DNA of 64,000 bases from Mycolicibacterium chitae (GTDB taxonomy: Bacteria; Actinomycetota; Actinomycetes; Mycobacteriales; Mycobacteriaceae), in assembly GCF_900637205.1 (NCBI RefSeq), contig NZ_LR134355.1, forward strand, positions 3,100,001 to 3,164,000. Direction: 5' to 3'. Within the stretch, counting starts at the first letter, position 1; each line of letters begins with the position of its first letter. Of the stretch, positions 13,183 to 23,246 are shown piece by piece. The position numbers were made by a program, and so were the translations under genes. Below the pieces are notes generated by a model, which had not been told where the DNA came from, did no database searches, and saw only the letters and a list, made by a program, of their open reading frames with translations.

Positions 13183-14925
13183 TCAGGCCAGCGCCGCGGC
13201 GATCGCGGCGGCCGCACCGTCGACGGCGATCTGCTGGGTCTCGCCGCTGAACCGGTTGCGCAGTTCCACCGCGCCCTCGGACCAGCCGCGGCCGACCACC
13301 ACGATCCAGGGCACGCCGATCAGCTCGGCGTCCTTGAACTTCACCCCGGGTGAGGCGGTCCGGTCGTCGAGCAGCACGTCCAGGCCCAGCCCGTCGAGTT
13401 CGGCGGCCAGCTCGCCGGCCCCGGTGCGCGCGGCGGCGTCCTTGTTGGCGATCACCAGGTGCACGTCGAACGGGGCGACGCTGCTGGGCCAGCGCAGGCC
13501 CAGCTCGTCGTGGTGCTGTTCGGCCAGCACGGCGACCATCCGGGAGACCCCGATGCCGTAGGAGCCCATCGTCAGGCGCACCGGCTTGCCGTTCTCGCCG
13601 AGCACATCGGCGGAGAACGCATCGGCGTACTTGCGGCCGAGCTGGAAGATGTGGCCGATCTCGATGCCGCGGGCGCTGACCAGGGCCCCCGCGCCGTCCG
13701 GGGAGGGGTCCCCGTCGCGTACGTCGGCGGCCTCGATGGTGCCGTCCGGGGTGAAGTCGCGCCCGGCCACCAGGTCGACCACGTGCTTGCCGGGGGCGTC
13801 GGCGCCGGTGATCCACGCGGTGCCGTCGACGATGCGCGGATCCACCAGGTAGCGAACACCGTTGTCCAACAACGCCTTCGGTCCGATGTAGCCCTTCACC
13901 AGGAACGGGTACCGGCCGAAGTCCTCGTCGGCGAGCATCGCGTGCTCGGCCGGCTCCAGCGCGGCCGCCAGGCGCTTGTCGTCGACCTCGCGGTCCCCGG
14001 GCACACCGACGGCCAGCAGTTCCCAGTCGCCGCCGGGTTGGCGCACCTTGAGCAGCACGTTCTTCAGCGTGTCGGCGGCGGTGACCTCGCGGCCCAGGCC
14101 GGCGGTGTTGGCCCAGTCGACCAGCGTCGCGATCGTCGGGGTATCGCCGGTGTCGTGGACGACCGGCGCGGGCAAACCCTCGAACGGGATCGGCGCCGGC
14201 GGCGTGGTCACCACGGCCTCGACGTTGGCGGCGTAGCCGGATTCCAGGCAGCGCACGAAGGTGTCCTCGCCCACCTCGCTCTCGGCGAGGAACTCCTCCG
14301 AGGCGCTGCCGCCCATGGCCCCCGACACCGCCGAGACGATCACGTAGCGCACGTCCAGGCGGTCGAAGATGCGCTGATAGGCCGCGCGGTGCGCGTCGTA
14401 GGCCCGCTGGAGCCCGTCGTCGTCGACGTCGAACGAGTACGAGTCCTTCATGACGAACTCGCGGCCGCGCAGGATTCCGGCCCGCGGGCGGGCCTCGTCG
14501 CGGTACTTGGTCTGGATCTGGAACAGGATCAGCGGGAAGTCCTTGTAGGAGCTGTACTCCCCCTTCACCGTCAGGGTGAACAGTTCCTCGTGGGTGGGCC
14601 CCAGCAGGTAGTCGTTGCGGCGCCGGTCCTGCAGCCGGAACAGGGTGTCGCCGTACTCGGTCCACCGGTTCGTCGTCTCATAGGGCGCGCGCGGCAGCAG
14701 CGCGGGAAACAGGATCTCCTGCCCGCCGATGGCGGCCATCTCGTCGCGCACCACCTGCTCGATGCGGCGCAACACCCGCAGCCCCAACGGCAGCCAGCTG
14801 TACAGCCCGGGCCCGATGGGCCGGACGTAGCCGGCTCGGATGAGCAGCTTGTGGCTGGGGACTTCGGCATCGGCGGGGTCGTCTCGAAGCGTCCGCACGA
14901 ACAGCTCCGACATACGGGTGATCAC
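13183..14925 (-). CDS. proS: Prolyl-tRNA synthetase
   Basis: A 580-residue class II aminoacyl-tRNA synthetase of the bacterial (editing-domain) type. Class II motifs 1 and 2 appear in the first 160 residues ([18 protein letters not shown], then [21 protein letters not shown]), followed by the INS editing insertion (about 220-410), motif 3 ([20 protein letters not shown]) and the anticodon domain. The GTG at 14925 reads [20 protein letters not shown], matching the start I recall for the M. tuberculosis enzyme. An internal ATG at 14913 is the alternative. Confidence 0.97.
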   Translation of the reverse strand: MITRMSELFVRTLRDDPADAEVPSHKLLIRAGYVRPIGPGLYSWLPLGLRVLRRIEQVVRDEMAAIGGQEILFPALLPRAPYETTNRWTEYGDTLFRLQDRRRNDYLLGPTHEELFTLTVKGEYSSYKDFPLILFQIQTKYRDEARPRAGILRGREFVMKDSYSFDVDDDGLQRAYDAHRAAYQRIFDRLDVRYVIVSAVSGAMGGSASEEFLAESEVGEDTFVRCLESGYAANVEAVVTTPPAPIPFEGLPAPVVHDTGDTPTIATLVDWANTAGLGREVTAADTLKNVLLKVRQPGGDWELLAVGVPGDREVDDKRLAAALEPAEHAMLADEDFGRYPFLVKGYIGPKALLDNGVRYLVDPRIVDGTAWITGADAPGKHVVDLVAGRDFTPDGTIEAADVRDGDPSPDGAGALVSARGIEIGHIFQLGRKYADAFSADVLGENGKPVRLTMGSYGIGVSRMVAVLAEQHHDELGLRWPSSVAPFDVHLVIANKDAAARTGAGELAAELDGLGLDVLLDDRTASPGVKFKDAELIGVPWIVVVGRGWSEGAVELRNRFSGETQQIAVDGAAAAIAAALA

Positions 14926-14954
14926 AGCGGGCCAGCTTACTGAGTGCGCCGGGG

Positions 14955-16523
14955 CTAGAGCTCCCCGGCGTCGAGGGCGTCCTTGACCTCCTGCGCGTGG
15001 GCGACCTGCTTGGCGGTGTAGCCGATGAACAGCGCGGCCGCGCCGACCAGCACGGCGACGGCGGCCACCCACAGCAGGCCGTAGGTGTAGCCGGTGTCCA
15101 GCGCCGCCAACTGCGCGTCGTTCATGTTCTTCACCGGGCCGGTGGTACCGCCCAGGTACAGCGTGCGGGAGGTGATGACGGCCTGGATGATGGCCAGCAC
15201 CATCGGACCGCCCAGGTTCTGCAGCATCAGCGCGATGGCCGAGACCGGACCGATCTGGTCGAATCCGACGCCGGCGATCGCCGACAGCATCAGCGGGACC
15301 ACGATCATGCCGATGCCGATGCCGCCGACGGTGATGGGCACCACCAGGTTCGGGAAGTACGGGATCCCGGCGTTGAGCGTCGAGCCGTACAGCATGGCCC
15401 CCAGCACGATGACGCCGCCGGCGATGACCAGCACGCGCGGCGGGAACATCCGCACCAGCTGCGACGAGGCGCCCAGGCCGATACCCATGCCGATCACGAA
15501 CGGGATGAAGCCGATACCGGCCCGCAGCGCGCTGTAGCCCAGGATGTCCTGCACGTACAGGCCGATGAGCACGGTCAGCGTGAACAGCACGCCGCCGGCC
15601 ATGAAGATCGCGCCGAAGGTGGCCAGCCGGTTGCGGTCCTTGAACAGCTCGAAGGGCACGACGGGGTTAACCGCCGAGCGCTCGACGATGACGAACGCCA
15701 CGAAGAAGACCAGCGCCGCCAGCCCCGAGCCGATGGTGATCGGGGTGATCCAGCCGTGCTCGGGTCCGCTGGAGAAGCCGAACACCGCCGCGGTACAGCC
15801 CAGCGTGGCCAGCAGCGCACCGGCCGCGTCGAGCTTCATCCGCTCGCGCTGGGTCTCGCGCAGCGTGGTGTGCGCCAGGTAGATGACCAGCAGGCCGATC
15901 GGCACGTTGACCAGGAAGGCCAGCCGCCAGGACACCTCGGTCAGCGCGCCGCCGACCACCAGGCCCAGGACCGAGCCGATGCCGGTCATGGCCGCGAACA
16001 CCGCGGTGGCCGCGTTGCGGGCCGGTCCCTTCGGGAAGGTGGTGGCCACCAGCGCCAGGCCGGTGGGGCTGGCGATCGCCGCGCCGACACCCTGCAGCAG
16101 CCGCGCGACCACCAGCGTGGCCTCGTCCCAGGCGATGCCGCACAGGATGGAGGCGATGGTGAACAGCGCGACGCCGACGATGAAGGTGCGCTTGCGCCCG
16201 ATCGTGTCGCCGAGTCGGCCGCCGAGCAGCATCAGACCGCCGAAGGTCAGCACGTAGGCCGTGATCACCCAGCTGCGGCCGGCATCGGAGAGCGCGAGCT
16301 CGTCCTGGATCTGCGGCAGCGCGACGATGGCGATGGTGCTGTCCATGGTGGCCAGCAGCTGCATGCCACCGATGGCGATCACCGCGTAGATGAACCGACG
16401 CGACGGCAGCCAGGTCGGCAGGGACTTTCCGGTCCGCTCGAGGGCCGAACCCACCCGCGCCGGGAGCGCGCGACCTTCAGCCTTGGCAGACTCCGCACGC
16501 TCTGCATCGTTGAGAGCCGTCAT
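14955..16523 (-). CDS. efpA: MFS efflux pump EfpA (DHA2 family)
   Basis: A 522-residue major-facilitator pump with about 14 transmembrane segments, preceded by a 45-residue cytoplasmic leader. The QacA/EfpA signature is present: [19 protein letters not shown] in the first segment, [17 protein letters not shown] in loop 2-3 and [14 protein letters not shown] in the antiporter motif. In mycobacteria this pump exports drugs and lipids and is induced by isoniazid. It lies between proS and cysG, as I recall for Rv2846c. Confidence 0.93.
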   Translation of the reverse strand: MTALNDAERAESAKAEGRALPARVGSALERTGKSLPTWLPSRRFIYAVIAIGGMQLLATMDSTIAIVALPQIQDELALSDAGRSWVITAYVLTFGGLMLLGGRLGDTIGRKRTFIVGVALFTIASILCGIAWDEATLVVARLLQGVGAAIASPTGLALVATTFPKGPARNAATAVFAAMTGIGSVLGLVVGGALTEVSWRLAFLVNVPIGLLVIYLAHTTLRETQRERMKLDAAGALLATLGCTAAVFGFSSGPEHGWITPITIGSGLAALVFFVAFVIVERSAVNPVVPFELFKDRNRLATFGAIFMAGGVLFTLTVLIGLYVQDILGYSALRAGIGFIPFVIGMGIGLGASSQLVRMFPPRVLVIAGGVIVLGAMLYGSTLNAGIPYFPNLVVPITVGGIGIGMIVVPLMLSAIAGVGFDQIGPVSAIALMLQNLGGPMVLAIIQAVITSRTLYLGGTTGPVKNMNDAQLAALDTGYTYGLLWVAAVAVLVGAAALFIGYTAKQVAHAQEVKDALDAGEL

Positions 16524-16541
16524 AATCGGCTACCCTACAGT

Positions 16542-16548
16542 AATATTA
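16542..16548 (-). promoter_or_regulatory. Candidate AT-rich -10 element of efpA
   Basis: The minus strand reads TTAATATTA, a strongly AT-rich patch in very GC-rich surroundings, 20-25 bases before the efpA ATG, with CTTAA repeated 10 bp further upstream. It would give a very short leader. No convincing -35 box, which suggests activator dependence. Confidence 0.35.
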
Positions 16549-16568
16549 AGAGCAGTTTAAGCTCGCGC

Positions 16569-16587
16569 GTTCGGGGTGACACCGAAC
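16569..16587 (-). terminator. Possible hairpin downstream of cysG
   Basis: GTTCGGGGT and ACACCGAAC form an 8-of-9 bp stem with a 3-base loop, 20-38 bp after the cysG stop. No U-tract follows, so if it terminates it is of the tract-less type often proposed for mycobacteria. Confidence 0.35.
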
Positions 16588-16606
16588 TGAGACCTCCGCG
16601 GGCCGC

Positions 16607-17857
16607 TCAGAATGCCGTGTCAGACGCCGAGTTCGATGCCGCGTCCGCCGCCTCCGGAACCCCCACGACCTGCCCGATGACGATGATCGCCGGCGGCCGG
16701 ATGGCCTCTGCCCGAACGGTTTCGGCAATCTTGTCCAGCCGGGCGCGCACCACCCGCTCGGCCGAGGTGGTGCCGTGTTGGATCGCGATCACCGGGGTGT
16801 CCGCGGCCCGACCGCCGCGCAGCAGCGCCTCGGCGAACAGTTCGATCCGCTCGACGCCCATCAGCAGCACGATGGTGCCGGACATCGCCGCCAGCGCCGG
16901 CCAGTTCACCAGCGAATCGGGGTGATCGGGCGCCAGATGGCCGCTGACCACCACAAACTCGTGGTTGACGCCCCGATGGGTGACGGGCACGCCCGCCATC
17001 GCGGGCACCCCGATGGCGCTGGTGACGCCGGGAACGACTGTGACCGGGATCCCAGCCTCGGTGCAGGCGATGACTTCCTCATAGCCGCGCGCGAAGACGA
17101 ACGGATCCCCGCCCTTGAAGCGGACCACGAAGTTGCCGGCGCGGGCCCGGCTGATCAGCAACTCGTTGATGGCGTCCTGGGCCATCGCCCGGCCGTACGG
17201 GATCTTCGCCGCGTCGATCACCTCGACGTGCGCGGGCAGTTCGGCCAGCAGTTCGGCCGGTGCCAAGCGGTCGGCGACCACCACGTCGGCGTGGGCCAGC
17301 AGCCGCCGTCCCCGCACCGTGACCAGTTCGGGGTCGCCGGGGCCGCCGCCGACGAGGGCGACCGTGCCCTTGCGCGCCGTCGGGCCCTCCGGGTCGTGGG
17401 CCTCGCCGATGACGCCGGCCTGCAGCGCCTCCCGGATGGCGGTGCGGATGGCCGCCGAGCGGCGGTGCTCCCCGCCGGCGAGCACCCCGACCGCCAGCCC
17501 GTCGTACTCGAAGGTGGCCGGGGTCAGCGCCGTGCCCTCGCGGGCGATGTCGGCCCGCACGCAGAAGATCTGTCGACGCTCGGCCTCGGCGACCACGGCC
17601 GCGTTGACCTCCGCGTCGTCGGTGGCGGCGATCACGTACCAGGCGTCGGCCAGGTCGCCGTCGCGGTAGTCGCGCAGGATCACCGTGGCGCCGGCCATCG
17701 CCTCGACGGCGGGGGTGGCGGCGCGGGCAATCACGTGCACGTCGGCGCCGCTGGACACCAGCAGGCCGAGGCGGCGCTGGGCTACCGTGCCGCCGCCGAC
17801 CACCACGACCTTCTTGCCCGCGAGTCGCAGGCCGACGAGGTAGGCGTTATCGGTCAC
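16607..17857 (-). CDS. cysG: Siroheme/cobalamin precursor enzyme: SirC-like plus uroporphyrinogen-III C-methyltransferase
   Basis: A 416-residue fusion. Residues 1-150 form a precorrin-2 dehydrogenase/ferrochelatase (SirC/Met8) domain starting with the NAD loop VVVVGGGTVAQRR. From about residue 162 a CobA-type SAM-dependent methyltransferase follows (GTVALVGGGPGDPELVTVRG, later VRFKGGDPFVFARG and VVPGVTSAIGVPA). It turns uroporphyrinogen III into precorrin-2 and on to sirohydrochlorin or siroheme. The domain order is the reverse of stand-alone pairs but normal for CysG. Start overlaps the cobB stop by 4 bp, so it is in the cobB operon. Confidence 0.93.
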   Translation of the reverse strand: MTDNAYLVGLRLAGKKVVVVGGGTVAQRRLGLLVSSGADVHVIARAATPAVEAMAGATVILRDYRDGDLADAWYVIAATDDAEVNAAVVAEAERRQIFCVRADIAREGTALTPATFEYDGLAVGVLAGGEHRRSAAIRTAIREALQAGVIGEAHDPEGPTARKGTVALVGGGPGDPELVTVRGRRLLAHADVVVADRLAPAELLAELPAHVEVIDAAKIPYGRAMAQDAINELLISRARAGNFVVRFKGGDPFVFARGYEEVIACTEAGIPVTVVPGVTSAIGVPAMAGVPVTHRGVNHEFVVVSGHLAPDHPDSLVNWPALAAMSGTIVLLMGVERIELFAEALLRGGRAADTPVIAIQHGTTSAERVVRARLDKIAETVRAEAIRPPAIIVIGQVVGVPEAADAASNSASDTAF

Positions 17858-19239
17858 CCGCCGAGCTTAGACGCTGCGGCATGGGCCACGAAGCGACGCA
17901 CCGCGGCCGGCTCCGCCACGGGATGGGTGTGCAGGTAGGACGCGTGCACGCCGCCGTGGACCGCGCCGTCGCGCACCGTGGCGCCGTCGGTGCCGCGATA
18001 CATCCACGCCGCGGGGTACTCGGCATTGAATTCGACTGCGGTGCGGTGGAATTCATGGCCGGTCACGCGAGCCCCGGTGGCGTGCAGGACCGAGTCCGCG
18101 GCGGCGACCGCGTCGCGGTAACCCAGGGTCAGGCGCTCGGTGAACCGCGCCGAACCGTGCAGCACATCACACATTTGGTGCCCGTCGAGGTCGCTCATCA
18201 GGTAGGTCAGGCCCGCGCATTCGGCGTAGATCGGCCCGCGCGCGGCCAGTTCGGCCACCCCGCGGCGCAGCGCCTCGTTGGCGGACAGTTCGCCCGGGTA
18301 CTGCTCCGGGAAGCCGCCGGGCAGCACCAGCGCAGCGGTGTGCGCCGGCAGCGCGTCGACGAGCGGATCGAACTCGGCGACGTGCGCGCCGGCCGCCCGC
18401 AGCAACTCGGCGTGTTCGGCGTAGGAGAAGGTGAACGCGCGCCCGGCGGCCACGGCCACCACGGGGTTGCCCGCCACCGGGTCGCAGATCGCGTCGGTGG
18501 CCCGCCACGGCTCGGTGGCCACCGAGGTTTCCGCGACCCGCAGCAGCGCGGCGAGGTCGACGTGGCGGCCGATCAGCTCGCCCATGGCCTGCACCGCGGC
18601 GCGCGCCTGCCCGCCGTGTTCGGTCGCGGTGACCAGGCCCAGATGCCGCGACGGCACCGCCAGCTCCGCCACCCGCGGGATCGCGCCGAGCACCGGGACG
18701 CCGGCCGCATCGCAGGCCTGGCGCAGCACCTGCTCGTGCCGGGCGCTGCCGACCCGGTTCAGGATCACCCCGGCGAGCCGGGTGCCGGGGTCGAACGTCG
18801 AGAAGCCGTGCAGCAGCGCCGCGATGCTGTGGCTCTGCCCGCGGGCGTCGACGACCAGGACCACCGGCGCCCCGAGCAGCCCGGCGACCTGTGCCGTGGA
18901 TCCGGCCGCGGGCCCGGTGACGCCCGGCTCGATCCGGCCGTCGAACAGGCCCATCACGCCCTCGATGACCGCGATGTCGCAGCCCGTGGCGCCGTGGGCG
19001 TACAGCGGCGCGATCTGGGCGGGCGGCACCAGCACCGGATCCAGGTTGCGTCCCGGCCGGCCGGTGGCCAGCGCGTGGTAGCCGGGGTCGATGAAGTCCG
19101 GTCCGACCTTGAACCCCGCCACCCGGTGCCCGGCGCGCTTGAGCGCCGCCATCAATCCCGTTGCGACCGTGGTCTTTCCACTACCCGAGGCGGGAGCGGC
19201 GATCACCACCGCCGGCGCGGTGCGCGGAGTCTGCGGCAT
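17854..19239 (-). CDS. cobB: Cobyrinic acid a,c-diamide synthase
   Basis: A 461-residue enzyme that amidates the a and c side chains of (hydrogeno)cobyrinic acid with glutamine and ATP. The N-terminal ATPase domain has APASGSGKTTVATGLMAAL, and the C-terminal class I glutamine-amidotransferase-like domain has the Cys-bearing PIYAECAGLTYL and the late THPVAEPAAVRRF. It follows the chelatase-like gene by 12 bp and overlaps cysG by 4 bp. In M. tuberculosis I recall cobO between cobB and the chelatase-like gene; here there is no room for it. Confidence 0.93.
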   Translation of the reverse strand: MPQTPRTAPAVVIAAPASGSGKTTVATGLMAALKRAGHRVAGFKVGPDFIDPGYHALATGRPGRNLDPVLVPPAQIAPLYAHGATGCDIAVIEGVMGLFDGRIEPGVTGPAAGSTAQVAGLLGAPVVLVVDARGQSHSIAALLHGFSTFDPGTRLAGVILNRVGSARHEQVLRQACDAAGVPVLGAIPRVAELAVPSRHLGLVTATEHGGQARAAVQAMGELIGRHVDLAALLRVAETSVATEPWRATDAICDPVAGNPVVAVAAGRAFTFSYAEHAELLRAAGAHVAEFDPLVDALPAHTAALVLPGGFPEQYPGELSANEALRRGVAELAARGPIYAECAGLTYLMSDLDGHQMCDVLHGSARFTERLTLGYRDAVAAADSVLHATGARVTGHEFHRTAVEFNAEYPAAWMYRGTDGATVRDGAVHGGVHASYLHTHPVAEPAAVRRFVAHAAASKLGG

Positions 19240-19251
19240 CGAATATCCGGA

Positions 19252-21108
19252 TCAGGCGGCGTCGCGGACGACGTCGGTCAGGGTGTCGGCGCGCAACTGC
19301 TCGAGCCGCAGCACCGGCGCGTCCAGCGCGGTCGCCAACTCGGCCGCCAAACCCAGCCGCACGTAGGAGTTCTCGCAGTCGACCACCACCGCCGCGGCCC
19401 CCTCGGCCACCAGCCGGGCCGCGGCGATCCGGGTGCGGCCCAACGGGTCCGGCCCGCCGGTGGCGCGGCCGTCGGTCAGGACCACGACCAGGGGTCGCCG
19501 GGTGCGATCGCGGGCCTTCTCCCGGCGCACCACCTCCGCGGCGCGCAGCAGACCCTGCGCCAGCGGCGTCTTTCCGCCGGTGTCGAACCGGGCCAGGCGC
19601 CGCGAGGCGATGTAGGACGACGAGGTCGGCGGCAGCAGCACCCGGGCGTCGGCGCCGCGGAAGGTGATGACCGCGACCTTGTCCCGGCGCTGGTAGGCGT
19701 CGCGCAGCAGCGACTGGGCCGCGCCGCCGACCGCCGACATCCGGTCGCGGGCGGCCATCGAGCCCGAGGCGTCGACGACGAAGATCACCAGGTTGCCCTC
19801 GCGACCCTCCCGGATCGATTGCCGCACGTCGTCGACCGCGGGCCGGATCCGGCCCGGACCCGTCGACCGGGCGGCCGCGGCCAGCATGGTGGCGAACACG
19901 TGCAGGCCGTCGCCGCGGTCGGTCGGACTGACCCCGACCACCCCACCGGTGCGGTTGCGTGCGGTCGAGCGCCGTCCGGGCGCGCCCTCCCCCACCCCGG
20001 GCACGCGCAGCGCGCGGGTGCGGAAGACCGGCGCCGGCGGCGCACTGGGCTTGCTCGGCGGCGGGCCGGCCGCCGGTGACTCTCCTTGGGCCGGTGGCTG
20101 TTCGGAGTCCGCGCCGGGTTCGGGGCTGCCGCCGCCGGGCGGGTCCGGGTCCGGCTCGGGCTCGCTGTCTTCCAGCGCCTCGTCCAGGACGCCGGGGTCC
20201 AGACCGGGGTCGTCGAACGGGTCGCGTCGACGTCGGTGCGGCAACGCCAGTTCGGCGGCCACCCGGATGTCCTCCACCTCGACGGCATCGGCGCCCCGCC
20301 AGGCGGCGTGCGCGACCGCGGTGCGCGCCACCACCAGATCCGCGCGCATCCCGTCGACGTCGAAGGCCGCGCACAACGCCGCGATCCGGCGCAGGTCGTC
20401 GTCGGTGAGCGTGATCTGCGGCACCCGGGCCCGCGCGGCGGCGATCCGCTGGGCCACCTCGGTGTCGGCGGCGGCGAACCGCGCCGCGAATTCCTGCGGA
20501 TCGGCCTCGTAGGCCAGCCGCGCGCGGATGACCTCGGTGCGCACGTCGACGTCGCGGGAGGCCCGCACGTCCACGGTCAGCCCGAAGCGGTCCAGCAGCT
20601 GTGGGCGCAGCTCGCCCTCCTCCGGGTTCATGGTGCCGATCAGGACGAAGCGCGCCTCGTAGGAGTGCGAGACGCCGTCGCGCTCGACATGGACCCGGCC
20701 CATCGCCGCGGCGTCGAGCAGCACGTCGACCAGGTGGTCGTGCAGCAGGTTCACCTCGTCGACGTAGAGCACGCCGCGATGCGCGCGCGAGAGCAGCCCC
20801 GGCGAGAACGCGTGTTCGCCGTCGCGCAGCACCTTCTGCAGGTCCAGCGATCCCACCACCCGGTCCTCGGTGGCCCCGATCGGCAGCTCCACCAACCGGG
20901 CGTCGTCGATCTGGGCCAGGATGTCGGCCAACGCGCGCACGGCCGTCGACTTCGCGGTGCCCTTCTCGCCGCGGATCAGCACCCCGCCGATCTCCGGGCG
21001 CACCGCGCACAACACGAGCGCCAACCGCAGTTGGTCGTGGCCGACGATCGCGCTGAATGGAAATGAACTGGTGATGTCGCTACCTCGCTTGTTCGACTCG
21101 GGCCACAC
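19252..21108 (-). CDS. Magnesium-chelatase-like protein, fused ChlI-ChlD type
   Basis: A roughly 618-residue protein joining a ChlI AAA+ ATPase (Walker [10 protein letters not shown], then [16 protein letters not shown] and [20 protein letters not shown]) to a ChlD-like C-terminus. The second part has a Pro/acidic linker and a von Willebrand A domain with the MIDAS motif [15 protein letters not shown]. Relatives insert cobalt or magnesium into tetrapyrroles together with a large subunit; in cobalamin clusters such proteins are thought to support cobalt insertion. The start is uncertain: the GTG at 21108 overlaps the GNAT gene by 29 bp, and a longer reading reaches 21141. Homology begins at [10 protein letters not shown]. 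Confidence 0.88.
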   Translation of the reverse strand: MWPESNKRGSDITSSFPFSAIVGHDQLRLALVLCAVRPEIGGVLIRGEKGTAKSTAVRALADILAQIDDARLVELPIGATEDRVVGSLDLQKVLRDGEHAFSPGLLSRAHRGVLYVDEVNLLHDHLVDVLLDAAAMGRVHVERDGVSHSYEARFVLIGTMNPEEGELRPQLLDRFGLTVDVRASRDVDVRTEVIRARLAYEADPQEFAARFAAADTEVAQRIAAARARVPQITLTDDDLRRIAALCAAFDVDGMRADLVVARTAVAHAAWRGADAVEVEDIRVAAELALPHRRRRDPFDDPGLDPGVLDEALEDSEPEPDPDPPGGGSPEPGADSEQPPAQGESPAAGPPPSKPSAPPAPVFRTRALRVPGVGEGAPGRRSTARNRTGGVVGVSPTDRGDGLHVFATMLAAAARSTGPGRIRPAVDDVRQSIREGREGNLVIFVVDASGSMAARDRMSAVGGAAQSLLRDAYQRRDKVAVITFRGADARVLLPPTSSSYIASRRLARFDTGGKTPLAQGLLRAAEVVRREKARDRTRRPLVVVLTDGRATGGPDPLGRTRIAAARLVAEGAAAVVVDCENSYVRLGLAAELATALDAPVLRLEQLRADTLTDVVRDAA

Positions 21109-21568
21109 CCGCCCGCAGCATCGGCACGTGCGGAATGCCATCCTCGACGAACTCCTCGCCGTCGGGCAGGAAGCCGTGCCGGGCGTAGAGCCCCTGCAGG
21201 TAGGTCTGGGCGTTGATCCGGCATGGGTAATCGCCGACCTCGGCCAGCGCGGCCTGCAGCAGCCGGGTGGTGTGGCCTTGCCCGCGGGCCTCGCGCTTGG
21301 TGCACACGCGCCCGATCCGGAAGGCCTTCTCCCCGCCCGCGTGTTCCTCGGTCAGGCGCAGATTGCAGACGACGGTGCCCGGTTCGGGCCCCTCGGCCTG
21401 TTCGAGCCAGAAGTGCCGCGTCTCGGCGAGCAGGTCACGGCCGTCGAGTTCCGGGTAGGGGCAGGCCTGTTCGACGACGAACACCTCGACCCGGAGCTTG
21501 AGCAGCTCGTACAGCGTGGGCGCGTCGAGATCCTTGGCCCAGACCCGCCGCGGCACCACCACCGTCAC
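21080..21568 (-). CDS. GNAT-family N-acetyltransferase (ElaA-like)
   Basis: A 162-residue acetyltransferase. The N-terminal [21 protein letters not shown] is the ElaA-type opening. The acetyl-CoA loop is [20 protein letters not shown] (Q/RxxGxG/A region), and the last strand contains [19 protein letters not shown]. The GTG at 21568 overlaps the mqo stop (GTGA), showing coupling. Substrate unknown. It lies between mqo and the chelatase-like gene as I recall for Rv2851c. Confidence 0.87.
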   Translation of the reverse strand: MTVVVPRRVWAKDLDAPTLYELLKLRVEVFVVEQACPYPELDGRDLLAETRHFWLEQAEGPEPGTVVCNLRLTEEHAGGEKAFRIGRVCTKREARGQGHTTRLLQAALAEVGDYPCRINAQTYLQGLYARHGFLPDGEEFVEDGIPHVPMLRAGVARVEQAR

Positions 21569-23091
21569 GACAAGGTCACCGGCTCGGGATCTCTTGCGGT
21601 CGAATCGGATTCGAGGCCCAGCACCTTGGTCCCCCACGCCCAGACCTCGTCGAACAGGGCCGGGTTGTCCGAGAGCGGCGTACCCAGGGACGGGATCATC
21701 TCCTTGAGCTTGCTCTGCCACGGGCCGGCGTAGCGATCGCCGAAGCAGCGCTGCATGACCTCGAGCATCGCGGGCACGGCCGTCGAGGCGCCCGGCGAGG
21801 CGCCCAGCAGACCGGCGATGCTGCCGTCGGCCGCCGAGAGCACCGTGGTGCCGAACTCGAGCGTGCCACCCTTACCCTTGGCCGGCTTGATCACCTGGAC
21901 CCGCTGACCCGCGACCGACAGGTCCCAGTCGGAATCCACGGCGGTGGGCGCGAAGTCGCGCAGCATGTCGACGCGGTCGGCCTCCGACAGCAGCAGCTGG
22001 CTGAGCAGGTAGTTCACCAGGCTCATCTGGGTCAGCCCGACGCCCACCATCGAGGCGAGGTTGTTGGGCTTGATCGACAGCGGCAGGTCGGTGAAGTGCC
22101 CCTGCTTGAGGAACTTCGGGGACCAGCCCGCGAACGGTCCGAACAGCAGCCACTGCTTGCCGTTGATGAAGCGGGTGTCCAGGTGCGGGGCCGACATGGG
22201 CGGGGCACCCAGCGGCGGGAAGCCGTAGACCTTGGCCTGGTGCCCGGCCGTGACCGCGGGGTTGCTGGTGCGCAGGAACTGCCCGCCCACCGGGAACCCG
22301 CCGAAGCCCTTGGCCTCGGCGATCCCCGACTTCTGCAGCAGCGGCAGCGCGTCGCCGCCGGCGCCGACGAACACGAAGCGGGTCTCGATCTTGCGGTCGG
22401 CGCCGGTGCGACGGTTGCGCACCTTGACCGTCCAGCCGCCGTCGGAGCGCTTGGACAGGTTGCGGACCTCGTGGCCGAACAGCGCCGTGGTGCCGTTGGT
22501 GACGCCGTAGCCGATGAGTTGTTTGGACAGCGAACCGAAGTCGATGTCGGTGCCGTCGGTGGCCCAGTTCAGCGCGACCGGGTCGGAGAAGTCGCGGCCG
22601 GCGGCCATGTAGGGCAGCCGCCGGGCGAACTCGTCGGGCGTATCGATGAACTCCATGCCCGCGAACAGCGGGTTGTGCACCAGGGCCTCGCGGCGCCGAC
22701 GCAGGTAGTCGATCCGCTCGGCGCCCTGCACAAAGCTCACGTGCGGGATCGGGTTGATGAAGCTGCGCGCGTCGGCGAGCACGCCGTTCTCGATGGCGTG
22801 CGCCCAGAATTGGCGCGACACCTGGAACTGCTCGTTGACCGTGACGGCCTTGGTGATGTCGATCGAGCCGTCGGCCTGCTCGGGGGTGTAGTTCAGCTCG
22901 CACAATGCGGAGTGACCGGTACCGGCGTTGTTCCAGGGGTCGCTGCTCTCGGCCGCGGCGCCGTCCAACCGCTCGATCAGCGTGATCGACCAGTCCGGCT
23001 CGACGAGACGCAGCAAAGCCCCCAGGGTGGCGCTCATGATGCCGGCGCCCACCAGCACTACGTCGGTTTTGGTTACGTTGGCGTCTGACAC
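21565..23091 (-). CDS. mqo: Malate:quinone oxidoreductase
   Basis: A 508-residue FAD enzyme, peripheral on the membrane, oxidising malate to oxaloacetate with transfer of electrons to menaquinone. The FAD-binding motif [11 protein letters not shown] lies at residues 15-25, followed by [18 protein letters not shown] and [15 protein letters not shown], both MQO hallmarks. Start codon GTG. It is the first gene of the operon leading into GNAT, chelatase-like, cobB and cysG. Confidence 0.95.
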   Translation of the reverse strand: MSDANVTKTDVVLVGAGIMSATLGALLRLVEPDWSITLIERLDGAAAESSDPWNNAGTGHSALCELNYTPEQADGSIDITKAVTVNEQFQVSRQFWAHAIENGVLADARSFINPIPHVSFVQGAERIDYLRRRREALVHNPLFAGMEFIDTPDEFARRLPYMAAGRDFSDPVALNWATDGTDIDFGSLSKQLIGYGVTNGTTALFGHEVRNLSKRSDGGWTVKVRNRRTGADRKIETRFVFVGAGGDALPLLQKSGIAEAKGFGGFPVGGQFLRTSNPAVTAGHQAKVYGFPPLGAPPMSAPHLDTRFINGKQWLLFGPFAGWSPKFLKQGHFTDLPLSIKPNNLASMVGVGLTQMSLVNYLLSQLLLSEADRVDMLRDFAPTAVDSDWDLSVAGQRVQVIKPAKGKGGTLEFGTTVLSAADGSIAGLLGASPGASTAVPAMLEVMQRCFGDRYAGPWQSKLKEMIPSLGTPLSDNPALFDEVWAWGTKVLGLESDSTARDPEPVTLS

Positions 23092-23187
23092 CGGATGTTG
23101 GTCCTTCGCGCTCGTGTCGTCGGTTGACCGAGGTACTTCGCGCGTCCCGGTCTCCTGTCTTCGATCTCAGGTTAGCCCGCCGCCCGG

Positions 23188-23199
23188 CCGATTAATCGG
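23188..23199. repeat. Palindrome between mqo and the hydrolase gene
   Basis: CCGATTAATCGG is a perfect 12-bp palindrome in the 155-bp divergent intergenic region (23092-23246). Its location and AT-rich centre make it a candidate regulator site; no family can be assigned. Confidence 0.35.
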
Positions 23200-23246
23200 G
23201 CGAGTCAGGTGATCTGGCAGACAGCTCGCGCGGCTAAGGTGAACGC

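Noticed and set aside
13073..14665. Second long minus-strand frame within proS
   Set aside because: Arg/Gly-rich out-of-frame reading of proS, whose own frame is complete.
23165..23185. Possible IdeR iron box upstream of mqo
   Set aside because: CAGGTTAGCC matches only one half of the TTAGGTTAGSCTAACCTAA consensus; the second half is not there.
17854..23246. Cobalamin riboswitch controlling the cob operon
   Set aside because: I looked for a B12 box (GCCACTG type) in the operon's upstream spacer and found none. The operon begins with mqo.
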